Source of the DNA: Candidatus Macondimonas diazotrophica | GTDB lineage: Bacteria > Pseudomonadota > Gammaproteobacteria > UBA5335 | Reading direction: 5' to 3' | Assembly: GCF_004684205.1 (NCBI RefSeq) | Contig: NZ_SRIO01000008.1 | Coordinates: 56,063-120,062 of the forward strand | Length of the DNA: 64,000 nt | Shown here: positions 11,625 to 21,440 of the stretch, piece after piece | Layout: each line of letters begins with the position of its first letter | Numbering within the stretch: the stretch's first letter is position 1 | The notes under the pieces: generated by a model | What the model saw: only the letters and a program-made list of their open reading frames with translations | Database searches by the model: none | What the model was told of the DNA's origin: nothing | Position numbers and translations under genes: made by a program

Positions 11625-14600
11625 GGATGGTCTTCTCCTCGGTCGACATCTGCGCGTCGCCCTTACGCTCGGTCATCCGCCCGATCAGAACAAAGAACAT
11701 GGGCACGAAGATCGTGGCGAGGAATGTCGCCGCGATCATGCCCCCGATCACCCCGGTGCCGATGGCGTGGCGGCTGGCCGAGCCCGCGCCCGTACTGATG
11801 GCGAGCGGCAATACCCCGAGCATGAAAGCCAGCGAGGTCATCACAATCGGCCGGAAACGCAGCCGAGCGCCTTGCAGGGCGGCGTCCAGTATGGAAGCGC
11901 CGTCGCGGCGATGGATCATGGCAAATTCCACAATGAGGATGGCATTCTTGGCCGACAGGCCGATCAGCGTCAGCAACCCGATCTGGAAATACAGGTCGTT
12001 CTCCAAACCGCGCAGCCAGGTTGCCGCGATCGCGCCGAACACGGCGAACGGGACGGCCGTAACCACCGCAAAGGGCAGACTCCAGCGTTCGTATTGCGCC
12101 GCCAGGATTAGGAACACCATCACGATGCCAAAGATGAAGGCCATGGTGCCGGTGCCGGCCGTGGCGAGCTCCTGATAGGCCGAGCCGATCCAGCCCAAGG
12201 AGTAATTGTTGTCCAGCACCTCCTGACTCACCGCCTGCATGGCCGCAATGGCCTGCGCAGAACTGTACCCCGGTGCCGGTTCGCCCAGAATCTTGGCAGC
12301 GGGAAAGACGTTGAAGCGCTCGACCAGATCCGGCCCCATGGTGCGTTTCACGTTGAGCAGGGCGTCGAGCGGCACCAGATTGCCGTCATTGGAGCGCACG
12401 AAAACGTGGCGCAGATCCTCTGGAGAACGGCGAAATTCGGACTCCGACTGCAGGTTGACGCGATAACTCCGCCCGAACAGCGTGAAGTCATTCACGTACA
12501 GACTGCCGAAGGAGCTCTGCATGATGGTAAACACTTCATTGATCGGCACGTTCAGCGCCCGCGCCTTCTCCCGATCCAGCTCGGCGTAGTACTGCGGTGT
12601 CGCGGTGGAGAAGGTGGTCCGCAATCCGGCCAGCTCGGGACGCTTGCGTGCCGCTTCCAGCAGCCGATTGGCGGTTTGCATCAAGGCATCGCTGCCGGCA
12701 CCGGCGCGGTCCTGCAGATAGGCCTCGAAGCCGCCCGTGGTGCTGATCCCGGTGATTGGCGGCGGATTGAAGCCAAAGGCCACCCCATCCCGAAGATCGT
12801 GTGCCAGACCGGAGAACGGTCCAACGAGCCGCCTGGCGTCGGCCTCGAGCGTCGTCCGCTCGGACCAATCCGTCAACATTACGAACGACACGCCCGAGTT
12901 CGTCTTCTGCGACTGCGCCAGGATGTCAAACCCGGCAAAGGTATTGACGCCCGAAACCGTCGGCTGAGCCTGCAAGCGGCGCGTTACTTCATCGGTCACC
13001 GCCTTGGTGCGGTCCAGGGAGGCCGCCGGTGGAAGCTGATAGGCCATGAGCACGTAGCCCTGATCCTCCGGCGGCACGAGTCCGCCCGGAACGCGATTGA
13101 ACAGCATCACCGTGATGCCGATCAGCCCAGCGAACAGCACCAGTCCCAACAGCGCGCGACGCATCATGAAACCGGACGCCGAGACATAGCCGTTCGTCAA
13201 TCGGTCGAAAAGTCGGTTGAAGATACGAAACGGCAAGGCCGGCTCGCCATGGACCGGCTTGAGCAGCAAGGCACACAGCGCCGGCGTCAGCGTAAGCGCC
13301 ACCACCCCCGAAATGATCACCGAGACCACGATGGTGATAGCGAACTGCTGATACATCTGGCCACTGAGCCCGCCCAGAAAGGCCACCGGAATGAACACCG
13401 CGGAAAGCACCAGTACGATGGCGATCACCGGACCGGTTACCTCTTCCATGGCCTTGAAGGACGCCTCACGTGGCGACAGCCCTTCCTGACTCATGAGACG
13501 TTCGACGTTTTCGATCACGATGATCGCGTCGTCGACCACGATGCCGATGGCGAGCACCAGACCGAACAGGGTCAGCAGGTTGATGGAAAAACCGAGCAAC
13601 AGCATGCCCGCGAAGGTTCCGATGATGGAAACCGGAACGGCCAGCAACGGAATCAGCGTCGCGCGCGGATTCTGAAGGAACAGAAACACCACCAGCACCA
13701 CCAGCACGATGGCTTCGATGAAGGTGTGGATCACCTCCTCGATCGATACGCGCACGAACTTGGTGGTGTCGAAGGGTATCTCGTAGGCCAGGCCATCGGG
13801 AAACCGCTGTGAGATCTCGGCCATCTTGGCGCGAATCGCATCGACAGTCTCCAGCGCATTGGCGCCGGGCTGCAGATACAATCCGATCGGCACGGTGGGC
13901 TGGCTCTTGTAACTGGCCTCGAAATTGTAGTCCTGCGCCCCCAGTTCGACCCGAGCGATATCCGCCAGGCGCAAAGTGGCCCCGGAGGCATCCGATCGCA
14001 GAATGATGCGGCCGAATGCTTCGGGGTCGGCGAGCCGGCCCTGGGTATTGACGGTATAGGTATAGGCGTTCTCACCGCTGATCGGCTCCTGACCGAACTG
14101 GCCGGCCGCGAACTGGGCGTTCTGCTCCTGGATCGCCCGAGCGACATCGCTGGCGGTGAGATTGAACTGCGCCAGCTTGTCGGGACGCAGCCAGATGCGC
14201 ATCGAGTAATCCTTCTGGCCGAACAGCGAAGCATCGCCGACACCGGGAATGCGCTTGACCTCGTCGATGACGTTCAGCAGCGCGTAGTTGCTGATGAACA
14301 CTGAATCGTACTGGCCGCTCGGGGAGCTCATGTTGATCAGCGCCAGGATGCTGCTGGAGCGCTTCTGCACCCGCACGCCCTGCCGGCGTACCTCTTCGGG
14401 CAGTCGCGCCTCGGCGGCCTTGACGCGATTGTTCACATCGATGGTGGCCTGATCCGGATCGGAGCCGATGGCAAAACTCACCGTGATGCGCAACTGGCCG
14501 CTGGCCGAGGCCACCGAGCGCATGTAGATCATGTTCTCGACGCCGTTGATTTCCTGCTCGATCGGCGCTGCGACCGTCTCGGCGATCACCTCTGCGCTGG

Positions 14601-14757
14601 CGCCCGGATAATTGGTAATGACGACCACTTCCGGCGGCACGATATCGGGATACTGCGCAACCGGTAGAGCCCGCATCGACACCAGTCCCGCCAAAACGAT
14701 GACGATCGACAGGACGGACGCGAAAACCGGGCGTCGAATGAAAAATGCGGAGATCAT
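11617..14757 (-). CDS. RND efflux permease (AcrB/MexB type, HAE1 family)
   Basis: Proton-driven inner-membrane drug exporter of 1046 residues, the usual length for the hydrophobe/amphiphile family. It begins [18 protein letters not shown]. The proton-relay aspartates lie in [18 protein letters not shown] (TM4), and the C-terminal half has [16 protein letters not shown] with the TM10 lysine. Two large periplasmic loops are in the expected places. The start overlaps the adaptor stop by 4 bases. Likely exports biocides, dyes or solvents, but substrates cannot be predicted. Confidence 0.95.
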   Translation of the reverse strand: MISAFFIRRPVFASVLSIVIVLAGLVSMRALPVAQYPDIVPPEVVVITNYPGASAEVIAETVAAPIEQEINGVENMIYMRSVASASGQLRITVSFAIGSDPDQATIDVNNRVKAAEARLPEEVRRQGVRVQKRSSSILALINMSSPSGQYDSVFISNYALLNVIDEVKRIPGVGDASLFGQKDYSMRIWLRPDKLAQFNLTASDVARAIQEQNAQFAAGQFGQEPISGENAYTYTVNTQGRLADPEAFGRIILRSDASGATLRLADIARVELGAQDYNFEASYKSQPTVPIGLYLQPGANALETVDAIRAKMAEISQRFPDGLAYEIPFDTTKFVRVSIEEVIHTFIEAIVLVVLVVFLFLQNPRATLIPLLAVPVSIIGTFAGMLLLGFSINLLTLFGLVLAIGIVVDDAIIVIENVERLMSQEGLSPREASFKAMEEVTGPVIAIVLVLSAVFIPVAFLGGLSGQMYQQFAITIVVSVIISGVVALTLTPALCALLLKPVHGEPALPFRIFNRLFDRLTNGYVSASGFMMRRALLGLVLFAGLIGITVMLFNRVPGGLVPPEDQGYVLMAYQLPPAASLDRTKAVTDEVTRRLQAQPTVSGVNTFAGFDILAQSQKTNSGVSFVMLTDWSERTTLEADARRLVGPFSGLAHDLRDGVAFGFNPPPITGISTTGGFEAYLQDRAGAGSDALMQTANRLLEAARKRPELAGLRTTFSTATPQYYAELDREKARALNVPINEVFTIMQSSFGSLYVNDFTLFGRSYRVNLQSESEFRRSPEDLRHVFVRSNDGNLVPLDALLNVKRTMGPDLVERFNVFPAAKILGEPAPGYSSAQAIAAMQAVSQEVLDNNYSLGWIGSAYQELATAGTGTMAFIFGIVMVFLILAAQYERWSLPFAVVTAVPFAVFGAIAATWLRGLENDLYFQIGLLTLIGLSAKNAILIVEFAMIHRRDGASILDAALQGARLRFRPIVMTSLAFMLGVLPLAISTGAGSASRHAIGTGVIGGMIAATFLATIFVPMFFVLIGRMTERKGDAQMSTEEKTIHG

Positions 14758-16001
14758 GCCGGCACCCCGCCGGTCTGCAAGCGCGCCGCCGAACCCTTCG
14801 GCGATGGTGATTCGCTGGCCTCGGTCTGCGGCACTTCGCCGGGCGCACTGCGTGGCGCGGCCGCCTTGACCGGCGCACCAGGTCGCACCTTAATCACCCC
14901 TTCAACGATGACTCGATCGCCTGGCTCGAGGCCTTCCTCGATCAGCCATTCCGGCCCGACGGTCGGGCCCGTCGTGACGGGCTGAACCTTGGCTTTCTCA
15001 TCCTCGCCAACCAGATAGACGAAGGTGCCCTGCGGTCCTTGCATGACTGCCGCCTGAGGTACCACGATCACACCTTTGCGCACCAGTCCCTTGGGCACGA
15101 TGCGCACGAACTGGCCGGGCAACAGGCTGGCTTCCGGATTCGGGAAAACGGCGCGGGCCCGCACGGTCCCTGTCGCCGGATCGATGGTACTGTCGGTAAA
15201 GCTGATGTACCCATCATGCCCATAGGTCGAGCCGTCGCCGAACCGCAATTCGGCGGCCAGCCGCTCTTCGCCGGCCAGCGTCAGCTTGCCACTGGCCAGC
15301 AGTGCACGCTGACGCAGCGCGTCGGCATCGGGATAGGAGAAATTCACATACAAGGGATCGAGCTGGGTGATGCGCGTCAGTAGACTGTCCGCCGCACCGG
15401 GTCCGACCAGACTCCCCTCCGAGCGCACTTCCAGACTGGTTACGCCGCTGACCGGCGCGTCCACACGTGTGTAGCCGAGATCGATCCGTGCGGCCTCGAC
15501 ATCGGTCCGGGCAGCCGCCAGGTTGGCTCGCGCCAAATCCAGATTAGACTGCGACGTATCCCGCTCGCGCGCGCTGATGGCGTTTTCGGCATAGAGGGCG
15601 GAGACCCGCGCCCAATCCCGCTCGGCCTGACGCAACTGGGCCTCGGCATCCTGCAGCCGCGCCTGGGCGCGGGCCAAAGCCACCTCGAAAGGCGCCGGAT
15701 CGATGCGGAACAACACGTCCCCCGCCTTGACCCGCTGACCTTCGACATAAGTCCGCTTCTGCACAATACCGGTGATGCGCGCGCGCACTTCAACCTCACG
15801 GAATCCAGCCGTACGGCCGGCGTATTCGTTTTCGATCGGAACATCGCGCAGCGTCACCGCCAGAACGCCGACCTCGGGCGCCGGGGGCGCGGCTCCCTGA
15901 GCCTGCTGGCCGTCGTCGTGACTGCCGCAGGCCACCAACAGGCTCGCCAGCAGCAAGGCACTGGCACTTCGCGCGAGAACGAGGGAAAGGGCGCGCATCA
16001 T
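14754..16001 (-). CDS. RND efflux periplasmic adaptor lipoprotein (AcrA/MexA type)
   Basis: Membrane-fusion protein of 415 residues joining the RND permease to the outer-membrane duct. Signal peptide ends in the lipobox LVAC. Next come a barrel-sandwich segment ([22 protein letters not shown]), an alpha-hairpin coiled coil rich in A, R and Q, the second lipoyl half ([13 protein letters not shown]), and beta-barrel segments. The two adjacent ATGs at 16001 and 15998 are equivalent; GGAG lies about ten bases upstream. An upstream frame to 16112 crosses the operator region and is not used. Confidence 0.92.
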   Translation of the reverse strand: MMRALSLVLARSASALLLASLLVACGSHDDGQQAQGAAPPAPEVGVLAVTLRDVPIENEYAGRTAGFREVEVRARITGIVQKRTYVEGQRVKAGDVLFRIDPAPFEVALARAQARLQDAEAQLRQAERDWARVSALYAENAISARERDTSQSNLDLARANLAAARTDVEAARIDLGYTRVDAPVSGVTSLEVRSEGSLVGPGAADSLLTRITQLDPLYVNFSYPDADALRQRALLASGKLTLAGEERLAAELRFGDGSTYGHDGYISFTDSTIDPATGTVRARAVFPNPEASLLPGQFVRIVPKGLVRKGVIVVPQAAVMQGPQGTFVYLVGEDEKAKVQPVTTGPTVGPEWLIEEGLEPGDRVIVEGVIKVRPGAPVKAAAPRSAPGEVPQTEASESPSPKGSAARLQTGGVPA

Positions 16002-16099
16002 GGGGCGTTTTCTCCGCTGATGGGTGTAAGGGAAGGCCGTGTCACCCGGCGTCAGGGTCCGGTTCCCCAACGATCGATCCGGGCTTGCCTTACCTGAAA

Positions 16100-16123
16100 T
16101 ACATACATTCACGTTTGTTTGAA
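16100..16123. promoter_or_regulatory. AcrR-like operator in the divergent efflux/repressor intergenic region
   Basis: The first ten bases, TACATACATT, match the left half of the E. coli AcrR operator exactly. The right half (TTTGTTTGAA) matches 6 of 10 positions of the symmetric half. It lies between the divergent adaptor and TetR-type genes, in an AT-rich stretch carrying a TATACT -10-like element at 16133-16138. Position and sequence both suggest repression of both genes. Confidence 0.6.
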
Positions 16124-16176
16124 TTCTGAGACTATACTACAAAAAATAATCATTGGCGTTAATGGAGATTTGATGA

Positions 16177-16785
16177 ATGGCGCGCCGCACCAAGGCTGAA
16201 GCGGAACAGACCCGCGAACAGATCCTCGACGCCGCAGAGACGGTGTTTCTGCGGCGCGGCGTGGCCCGGGCCAGCCTGGAAGAAATTGCCAAGGCAGCCG
16301 GCGTGACGCGCGGTGCGGTGTACTGGCATTTCCGCAACAAGGCGGATCTGTTCGATGCCATGCACTGCCGGGTCCATCTGCCGATGCAGGATCTGTTCGA
16401 TCAGGTCATGGCGTTGGAAGATGGCTGCGCGATCAGCGCGCTTCGCGAGTTTTGCGTGCAATCGCTACTGAGTTTGGCGGCCAATCCGCGACGCCAGCGG
16501 GTCTATACCATCCTGTTCCATCACTGCGAATTCGTCGACGGTCTGCAGGACAGCAATCGGCGCCTGATCGCCATTCAGCACCGCTGGATGACCAGTATGA
16601 AAACGCTGTTCGAGCGGGAACGGGAACGCGGCACGCTCGTCGATGTCTGTCCACGGCTAGCGGCGATGACGATCCATACCGCCATGCTGGGCATCTATTT
16701 CGATTATCTGCGCAAACCCGATGCCTATGATCTGGATGCCGAAGCCGAAGCACTCGTCAATGTCATCTTTCGTTGCGTATCCTGA
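16177..16785 (+). CDS. TetR-family repressor (AcrR/TtgR-like) of the efflux operon
   Basis: A 202-residue regulator. The N-terminal TetR helix-turn-helix is clear: TREQILDAAETVFLRRG, then LEEIAKAAGVTRGAVYWHFRNKADLF. The C-terminal ligand domain resembles AcrR, including the conserved QRRVYTILFHH-type stretch (here RRQRVYTILFHHCEF). It is transcribed away from the RND operon, with a candidate operator between them, so it probably represses that operon and itself until a pump substrate binds. GGAG lies nine bases before the ATG. Confidence 0.9.
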   Translation: MARRTKAEAEQTREQILDAAETVFLRRGVARASLEEIAKAAGVTRGAVYWHFRNKADLFDAMHCRVHLPMQDLFDQVMALEDGCAISALREFCVQSLLSLAANPRRQRVYTILFHHCEFVDGLQDSNRRLIAIQHRWMTSMKTLFERERERGTLVDVCPRLAAMTIHTAMLGIYFDYLRKPDAYDLDAEAEALVNVIFRCVS

Positions 16786-17007
16786 TCCCGACGCCGATCG
16801 GGGGTCCGGATCATCCTTCCCCGCCCGACCCGACAGGGAACCGTGCGATCATCCGACAGTCTGTTGACTAAACCACCGCCGCAAGGGAAGGGCGACTCGA
16901 CAAGGGAGAAACAGTACAACCGCCCAAGACACCGTTTCCCTTCCAGTCCGCGCTGAGGGCGACACCGCAGCGGCACGCAGGGTACTGCACGAAAGGAGCA
17001 CGCGCAT

Positions 17008-17817
17008 ATGCAACGGCCCGGATCGGCCTCACTCGACGCCTTTTGGGAACAGCTTGCCACGGCCGGCAACGCCGCCCTGCTGCTGGATTACGACGGCACC
17101 CTGGCACCGTTTCACAATGACCCCGCCCAAGCCTATCCGTATCCAGGCGTCGAGACGCTGCTCGATCATCTCAACCGCCTCGCGTCGGATCGCGTCATCA
17201 TCGTTTCGGGCCGGGCCCTGGATCATCTTCGGCCGCTACTCAAGCTCCATCGGCCCGTCGAGATGTGGGGCAGTCACGGGCGCGAGCGGCAACGTCTTGA
17301 CGGGACCTGTCAAGCCTTGCCGATTCCTCCGCAGACCCGGCAGGCCCTGACGACCGTCGAATCGTGGCAGCCGGCCATCCAAGCCCTGGGCGGACGCCTG
17401 GAACGAAAGCCCTCGTCGCTCGCGTTTCACTGGCGCGGTCTGCCCGAGGCGCGCTGTGCGCGCCTGCGCGAAGAACTCCAGGATCGCTTTGCCGGAATCG
17501 ATGCGTCGGCCGGGCTGCTCTGGCATGAGTTCAATGGTGGAATCGAGTTGCGCGCCGCGGGTGCGGACAAAGGCCAGGTGATCCGGCAGATTCTGGCCGA
17601 GCAGGATGCATCCTTTCCGGCCGGACATACCCTGGCCTATCTGGGGGACGACCACACCGACGAAGACGCCTTCGAGGCGCTCGCCGATCGGGGACTGGGC
17701 ATTCTGGTTCGCGACCCCTGGCGTCCGACCGCGGCGCGACACTGGCTGCGCCCACCGGAGGAAATGTTGCAGTTCCTGGAACAATGGCTGCGCGTTCGAA
17801 ACACGCGACGATCGTGA
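17008..17817 (+). CDS. otsB: trehalose-6-phosphate phosphatase OtsB
   Basis: HAD-superfamily phosphatase of 269 residues releasing phosphate from trehalose 6-phosphate. Motif I is LLLDYDGTLAPF (nucleophile Asp), motif II is IIVSGRALDHL, GSHGRER is the family loop, and motif IV is LAYLGDDHTDEDAF. An AAAGGAG sequence lies about nine bases before the ATG. The upstream gap of 222 bases contains TTGACT at 16864 but no convincing -10 partner. It precedes otsA by 148 bases on the same strand. Confidence 0.94.
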   Translation: MQRPGSASLDAFWEQLATAGNAALLLDYDGTLAPFHNDPAQAYPYPGVETLLDHLNRLASDRVIIVSGRALDHLRPLLKLHRPVEMWGSHGRERQRLDGTCQALPIPPQTRQALTTVESWQPAIQALGGRLERKPSSLAFHWRGLPEARCARLREELQDRFAGIDASAGLLWHEFNGGIELRAAGADKGQVIRQILAEQDASFPAGHTLAYLGDDHTDEDAFEALADRGLGILVRDPWRPTAARHWLRPPEEMLQFLEQWLRVRNTRRS

Positions 17818-17965
17818 GCCGATTACGGGCCCATTTGGCGCTTGCGAATGCGGCAGACCCCGGGTGCGCTCGGCAAACCCGCCGTGTCGAGGCATGATGA
17901 AAAGGACGACACCTGTCCTGGCTCGATTTGCATCGTCGATGCCGCTGATTCCCCTGGAGCACACT

Positions 17966-19489
17966 GTGACAACGACATCCGCCAAGCAACAACGCCGCCT
18001 GATCGTGGTCTCCAACCGCCTGCCCCTGGTGCTGCACCGGAACCCCGATGGTTCGCTGGACAGCCGACCGGGCAGTGGCGGGCTGGTCACCGCCCTGCTA
18101 CCGGTATTGCGCGACCGGGGCGGCGTCTGGGTCGGCTGGCCGGGCATCACCGATCACGGGCCAGATGTCGATGCCGCGGTGGCCGCCACCGCCGACAAAG
18201 CAGGCTATCGCTTGGCCCCCGTGACTCTGAGCGCCGAGGAACAGGCCGGCTTTTACTACGGCTTCTCCAATGAAGTGCTCTGGCCGTTGTTCCACGACCT
18301 GCAGTCCCAGTGCCATTTCGATCCCGCCTATTGGCGCTGCTACACGGCCGTCAACCACAAATACGCGCGGGCCGTGATGGCCCAGGCCCAGCCGGATGAC
18401 TTCATTTGGGTTCATGATTACCAACTGTTGCTGCTCGCCGCCGATCTGCGGCGAGAGGGCTGCACTGCCCCACTCGCCTTTTTCCTGCATATCCCTTTCC
18501 CGCCGCTGGACATCTACCTCAAGCTGCCTTGGCGATTCACGCTGCTTCGGGCGCTGCTGGAGTTCGACCTGATCGGTTTCCAGACCCTGCGGGACCAACG
18601 CAATTTCGTTCAATGCATCCGCACGCTACTGCCGGACGTTCGTGTGGCACAGCGCAACAATCAAGTCCATCTGCCCGACGGACGGCGTGTGCGCTTGGGT
18701 AGCTTCCCGATCGGTATCGACGCCGAAGCATTCCAGCGCCAATCGCGCACCCCCGGTGTGGTTGCGGCGGCCGACGCGCTCCGCGCCGAACTGCCGGGTC
18801 GCGAACTCCTGCTCGGCGTGGACCGGCTGGACTACACCAAGGGAATTCCCCTGCGCCTGGAAGCCTTTCGCAATGCGCTGCGCCAATACCCTGAGTTGCA
18901 AGAGCACGTCACGCTGATCCAGGTCGTGGTGCCGAGCCGAGACGACATTCCCGAGTACCGCGATCTTCGCTTCGAAATCGAACACCTGGTCGGCGAGATC
19001 AATGGCGAGTTCACTCGCCCCGGCGGCTGGGTGCCGATCCATTACGTCTATCGCTCCGTCGACCGCCTGGACCTGATCGCCTATTACCGGGCAGCACGCA
19101 TCGCGCTCGTGACCCCTTTGAAGGACGGCATGAATCTGGTTGCCAAGGAGTTCTGTGCCTGTTCGGTCGACGATGACGGGGTTCTGATCCTCTCGGAATT
19201 CGCCGGCTCCGCAGCACAACTCCAACATGGTGCGCTGCTGATCAACCCCTACGACATCGAAGGAATGTCCAGCGCGATCTACCAGGCCTGCTTCATGCCC
19301 CTCGAAGAACGTCGCGACCGAATGCGCCGCCTGCGACGCTCAGTCAGCCGCCACAACGTCTTCCGCTGGGTCAACAGCTTCCTGGAAACGGCCATCGCCA
19401 GCGATCTGGACGCCTTTCCGCTTCCCGAAGATTATGTGCCGAGCACCGAAGCCGAACAGGCCTACTGGGATACCGAATTCGCTGGCTAA
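17966..19489 (+). CDS. otsA: trehalose-6-phosphate synthase OtsA (GT20)
   Basis: Transfers glucose from a nucleotide sugar to glucose 6-phosphate. Motifs include [22 protein letters not shown], the VGWPG loop, [16 protein letters not shown] [22 protein letters not shown], and [14 protein letters not shown] near the C-terminus. The GTG at 17966 (507 residues) is chosen for its GGAG seven bases upstream and agreement with family length; an ATG at 17939 lacks a ribosome-binding site. With otsB it gives a complete osmolyte pathway. Confidence 0.95.
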   Translation: MTTTSAKQQRRLIVVSNRLPLVLHRNPDGSLDSRPGSGGLVTALLPVLRDRGGVWVGWPGITDHGPDVDAAVAATADKAGYRLAPVTLSAEEQAGFYYGFSNEVLWPLFHDLQSQCHFDPAYWRCYTAVNHKYARAVMAQAQPDDFIWVHDYQLLLLAADLRREGCTAPLAFFLHIPFPPLDIYLKLPWRFTLLRALLEFDLIGFQTLRDQRNFVQCIRTLLPDVRVAQRNNQVHLPDGRRVRLGSFPIGIDAEAFQRQSRTPGVVAAADALRAELPGRELLLGVDRLDYTKGIPLRLEAFRNALRQYPELQEHVTLIQVVVPSRDDIPEYRDLRFEIEHLVGEINGEFTRPGGWVPIHYVYRSVDRLDLIAYYRAARIALVTPLKDGMNLVAKEFCACSVDDDGVLILSEFAGSAAQLQHGALLINPYDIEGMSSAIYQACFMPLEERRDRMRRLRRSVSRHNVFRWVNSFLETAIASDLDAFPLPEDYVPSTEAEQAYWDTEFAG

Positions 19490-19561
19490 CGGCGACGGCA
19501 GCCACTCGGCGGCCCCTCCGATCACCCGCAGCAAACCGCGACGCCGAGAGACTCGACCGAC

Positions 19562-21424
19562 ATGGCACATGGACTGAACGAACTGATTGCCCTGGTCATC
19601 GCCTTGGGGATGCTGGCCCAATGGCTCGCCTGGCGCTTCCAGTTTCCCGCCATCATTCTGCTGGCCCTGACCGGACTGCTGGTCGGACCCGTTCTTGGGC
19701 TGATCCACCCCGCCACGGACTTCGGCGAAGCAGGGCTGCGGACCATCATCAGCCTCGGTGTCGCCGTCATCCTCTTCGAGGGCGGCCTGAACCTGCGGGC
19801 GCATGAATTCAAGGAGGCCGCAGCTGGCGTCCGGCGACTGGTGACGCTGGGAGCGTTGCTGAATTTCTTCTTCGCCGCCCTTGCCGCCCATTATGTCGGT
19901 GGCCTGTCCTGGGCGGTCTCGATGGTCATCGGGGCGATTCTGGTGGTGACCGGACCCACCGTGATCATGCCGCTGCTGCGCCAAGCCATGCTGAATCGCC
20001 GCACCGCCTCCTATCTCAAGTGGGAAGCGATCATCAACGACCCCATCGGTGCCCTGCTGGCCGTTTTGGTGTTCCAGTACTTCGTCTTTTCCGGCGAGGA
20101 TGGCTCTGTGCCCGGTGTGCTGCTGAGCTTGGGTCAGGCGGTGGGCATCGCCGTGCTCCTCGGCGGCGGCGGCGGTTACCTCCTGGCCCGTGCCTATCGC
20201 GCGGCGATCATTCCGGAGTTTCTCAAATCGCCCATCCTGCTCGCGGCCATGTTCGCCATGTTTGCCCTGTCCAACCGGGTTCAGGCCGAAGCCGGACTGC
20301 TGACCGTCACCCTCCTGGGCATCGTGATCGCCAACATGCGATTGCCGAGCATCGAAGGACTGCGGCGCCATAAGGAATACGTGACCATTCTGCTGGTCTC
20401 GACCGTCTTCATTCTGCTGACCGCCAATCTCAAGCCCAACACCCTCATGCAGCTCGATTGGCGCGCCCTGGCTTTCGTGCTGGCCGTCGTCTTCGTCGTC
20501 CGGCCGCTGGCGATCCTGCTGGCCACCATCCGCTCCGGCATGGACTGGCGCGACCGCCTGCTGGTGGGCTGGATCGGCCCCCGCGGCATCGTCGCCGCCG
20601 CAGTCGCCGGAATTTTCGCGCCCGAAATGGTTGCCGCAGGCTATGCGGATGCCGCCTTGCTGGTGCCGCTGATCTTCGCGGTGATCTTCGTGACCGTCGT
20701 AATCCACGGGCTGAGCTTGGGCCGACTGGCCAAGCGCTTGAAACTTGCGGCAGCCGGTCCGCGCAATGGCGTGCTGATCGTCGGCGGCTCGCCCTGGAGC
20801 ATCGACTTGGCGGGTCGCATCCGCGACCTCGGCATCCGAACGCTCATCGTCGACAATTCCTGGCACCGCCTGCGCCCTGCCCGACTGGCGGGCCTGCCCG
20901 TCTATTTTGGTGAGATTCTTTCCGAGCGTGCCGAGGAATCGCTGCAATTTCAGGACCTGGGTCATCTGATCGCTGCAACCAGCAACGATGCCTACAACGC
21001 CTTGGTCTGCAGTGCCTTCACCTCGGAATTCGGCGCCGACCGGGTCCTGCAGCTGTCCATGGGAGAGCCGGAGGACAACGATCGCAAGGGTCTGGCCGCC
21101 GGCGTTCGGGGCCGAGTGGCCTTTCATCCCGATGCCACGTTCGAGGAATTGTGGCGTCGCCATTATGAAGGGTGGTGCTTCCAGAAAACGCGATTCACGG
21201 ACAGCTTCACCTACGACGATTACCGCGCCGTGGCCCCCCCCGAAAGCATTCCCCTTCTCCTGGTCAGCCCAGATCACCATGTCACTTTGCAATCCGTCCA
21301 GCGCCCGCTGCAGCCCCGGCAGGGTGATGTCCTGTTGAGTTACGCCCCGTATCGGGCCGGACCGGAGGGCAAGACCGAAAACCGCAAGAACTCGGGTGAC
21401 GCCCCGGCGCCGCAGGCGCGCTGA
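19562..21424 (+). CDS. CPA1 cation:proton antiporter with C-terminal TrkA-N domain
   Basis: A 620-residue membrane protein. Residues 1-390 hold about twelve transmembrane segments of the Na+/H+ exchanger fold, with the ion-binding Asn-Asp pair in EAIINDPIGALLA and a RPLAILLA/GPRGIVAAAV region. The cytoplasmic part begins with an NAD-binding-like TrkA-N segment (GVLIVGGSPWSIDLAGRI; IAATSNDAYNALV). Similar fusions exchange Na+ or K+ for protons and are gated by nucleotide. It follows otsA by 72 bases, which fits a salt-stress role. Confidence 0.88.
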   Translation: MAHGLNELIALVIALGMLAQWLAWRFQFPAIILLALTGLLVGPVLGLIHPATDFGEAGLRTIISLGVAVILFEGGLNLRAHEFKEAAAGVRRLVTLGALLNFFFAALAAHYVGGLSWAVSMVIGAILVVTGPTVIMPLLRQAMLNRRTASYLKWEAIINDPIGALLAVLVFQYFVFSGEDGSVPGVLLSLGQAVGIAVLLGGGGGYLLARAYRAAIIPEFLKSPILLAAMFAMFALSNRVQAEAGLLTVTLLGIVIANMRLPSIEGLRRHKEYVTILLVSTVFILLTANLKPNTLMQLDWRALAFVLAVVFVVRPLAILLATIRSGMDWRDRLLVGWIGPRGIVAAAVAGIFAPEMVAAGYADAALLVPLIFAVIFVTVVIHGLSLGRLAKRLKLAAAGPRNGVLIVGGSPWSIDLAGRIRDLGIRTLIVDNSWHRLRPARLAGLPVYFGEILSERAEESLQFQDLGHLIAATSNDAYNALVCSAFTSEFGADRVLQLSMGEPEDNDRKGLAAGVRGRVAFHPDATFEELWRRHYEGWCFQKTRFTDSFTYDDYRAVAPPESIPLLLVSPDHHVTLQSVQRPLQPRQGDVLLSYAPYRAGPEGKTENRKNSGDAPAPQAR

Positions 21425-21440
21425 ACGCGCGCGACAAGCA

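Noticed and set aside
16864..16869. TTGACT as promoter of otsB
   Set aside because: No -10 element at 16-18 bases downstream.
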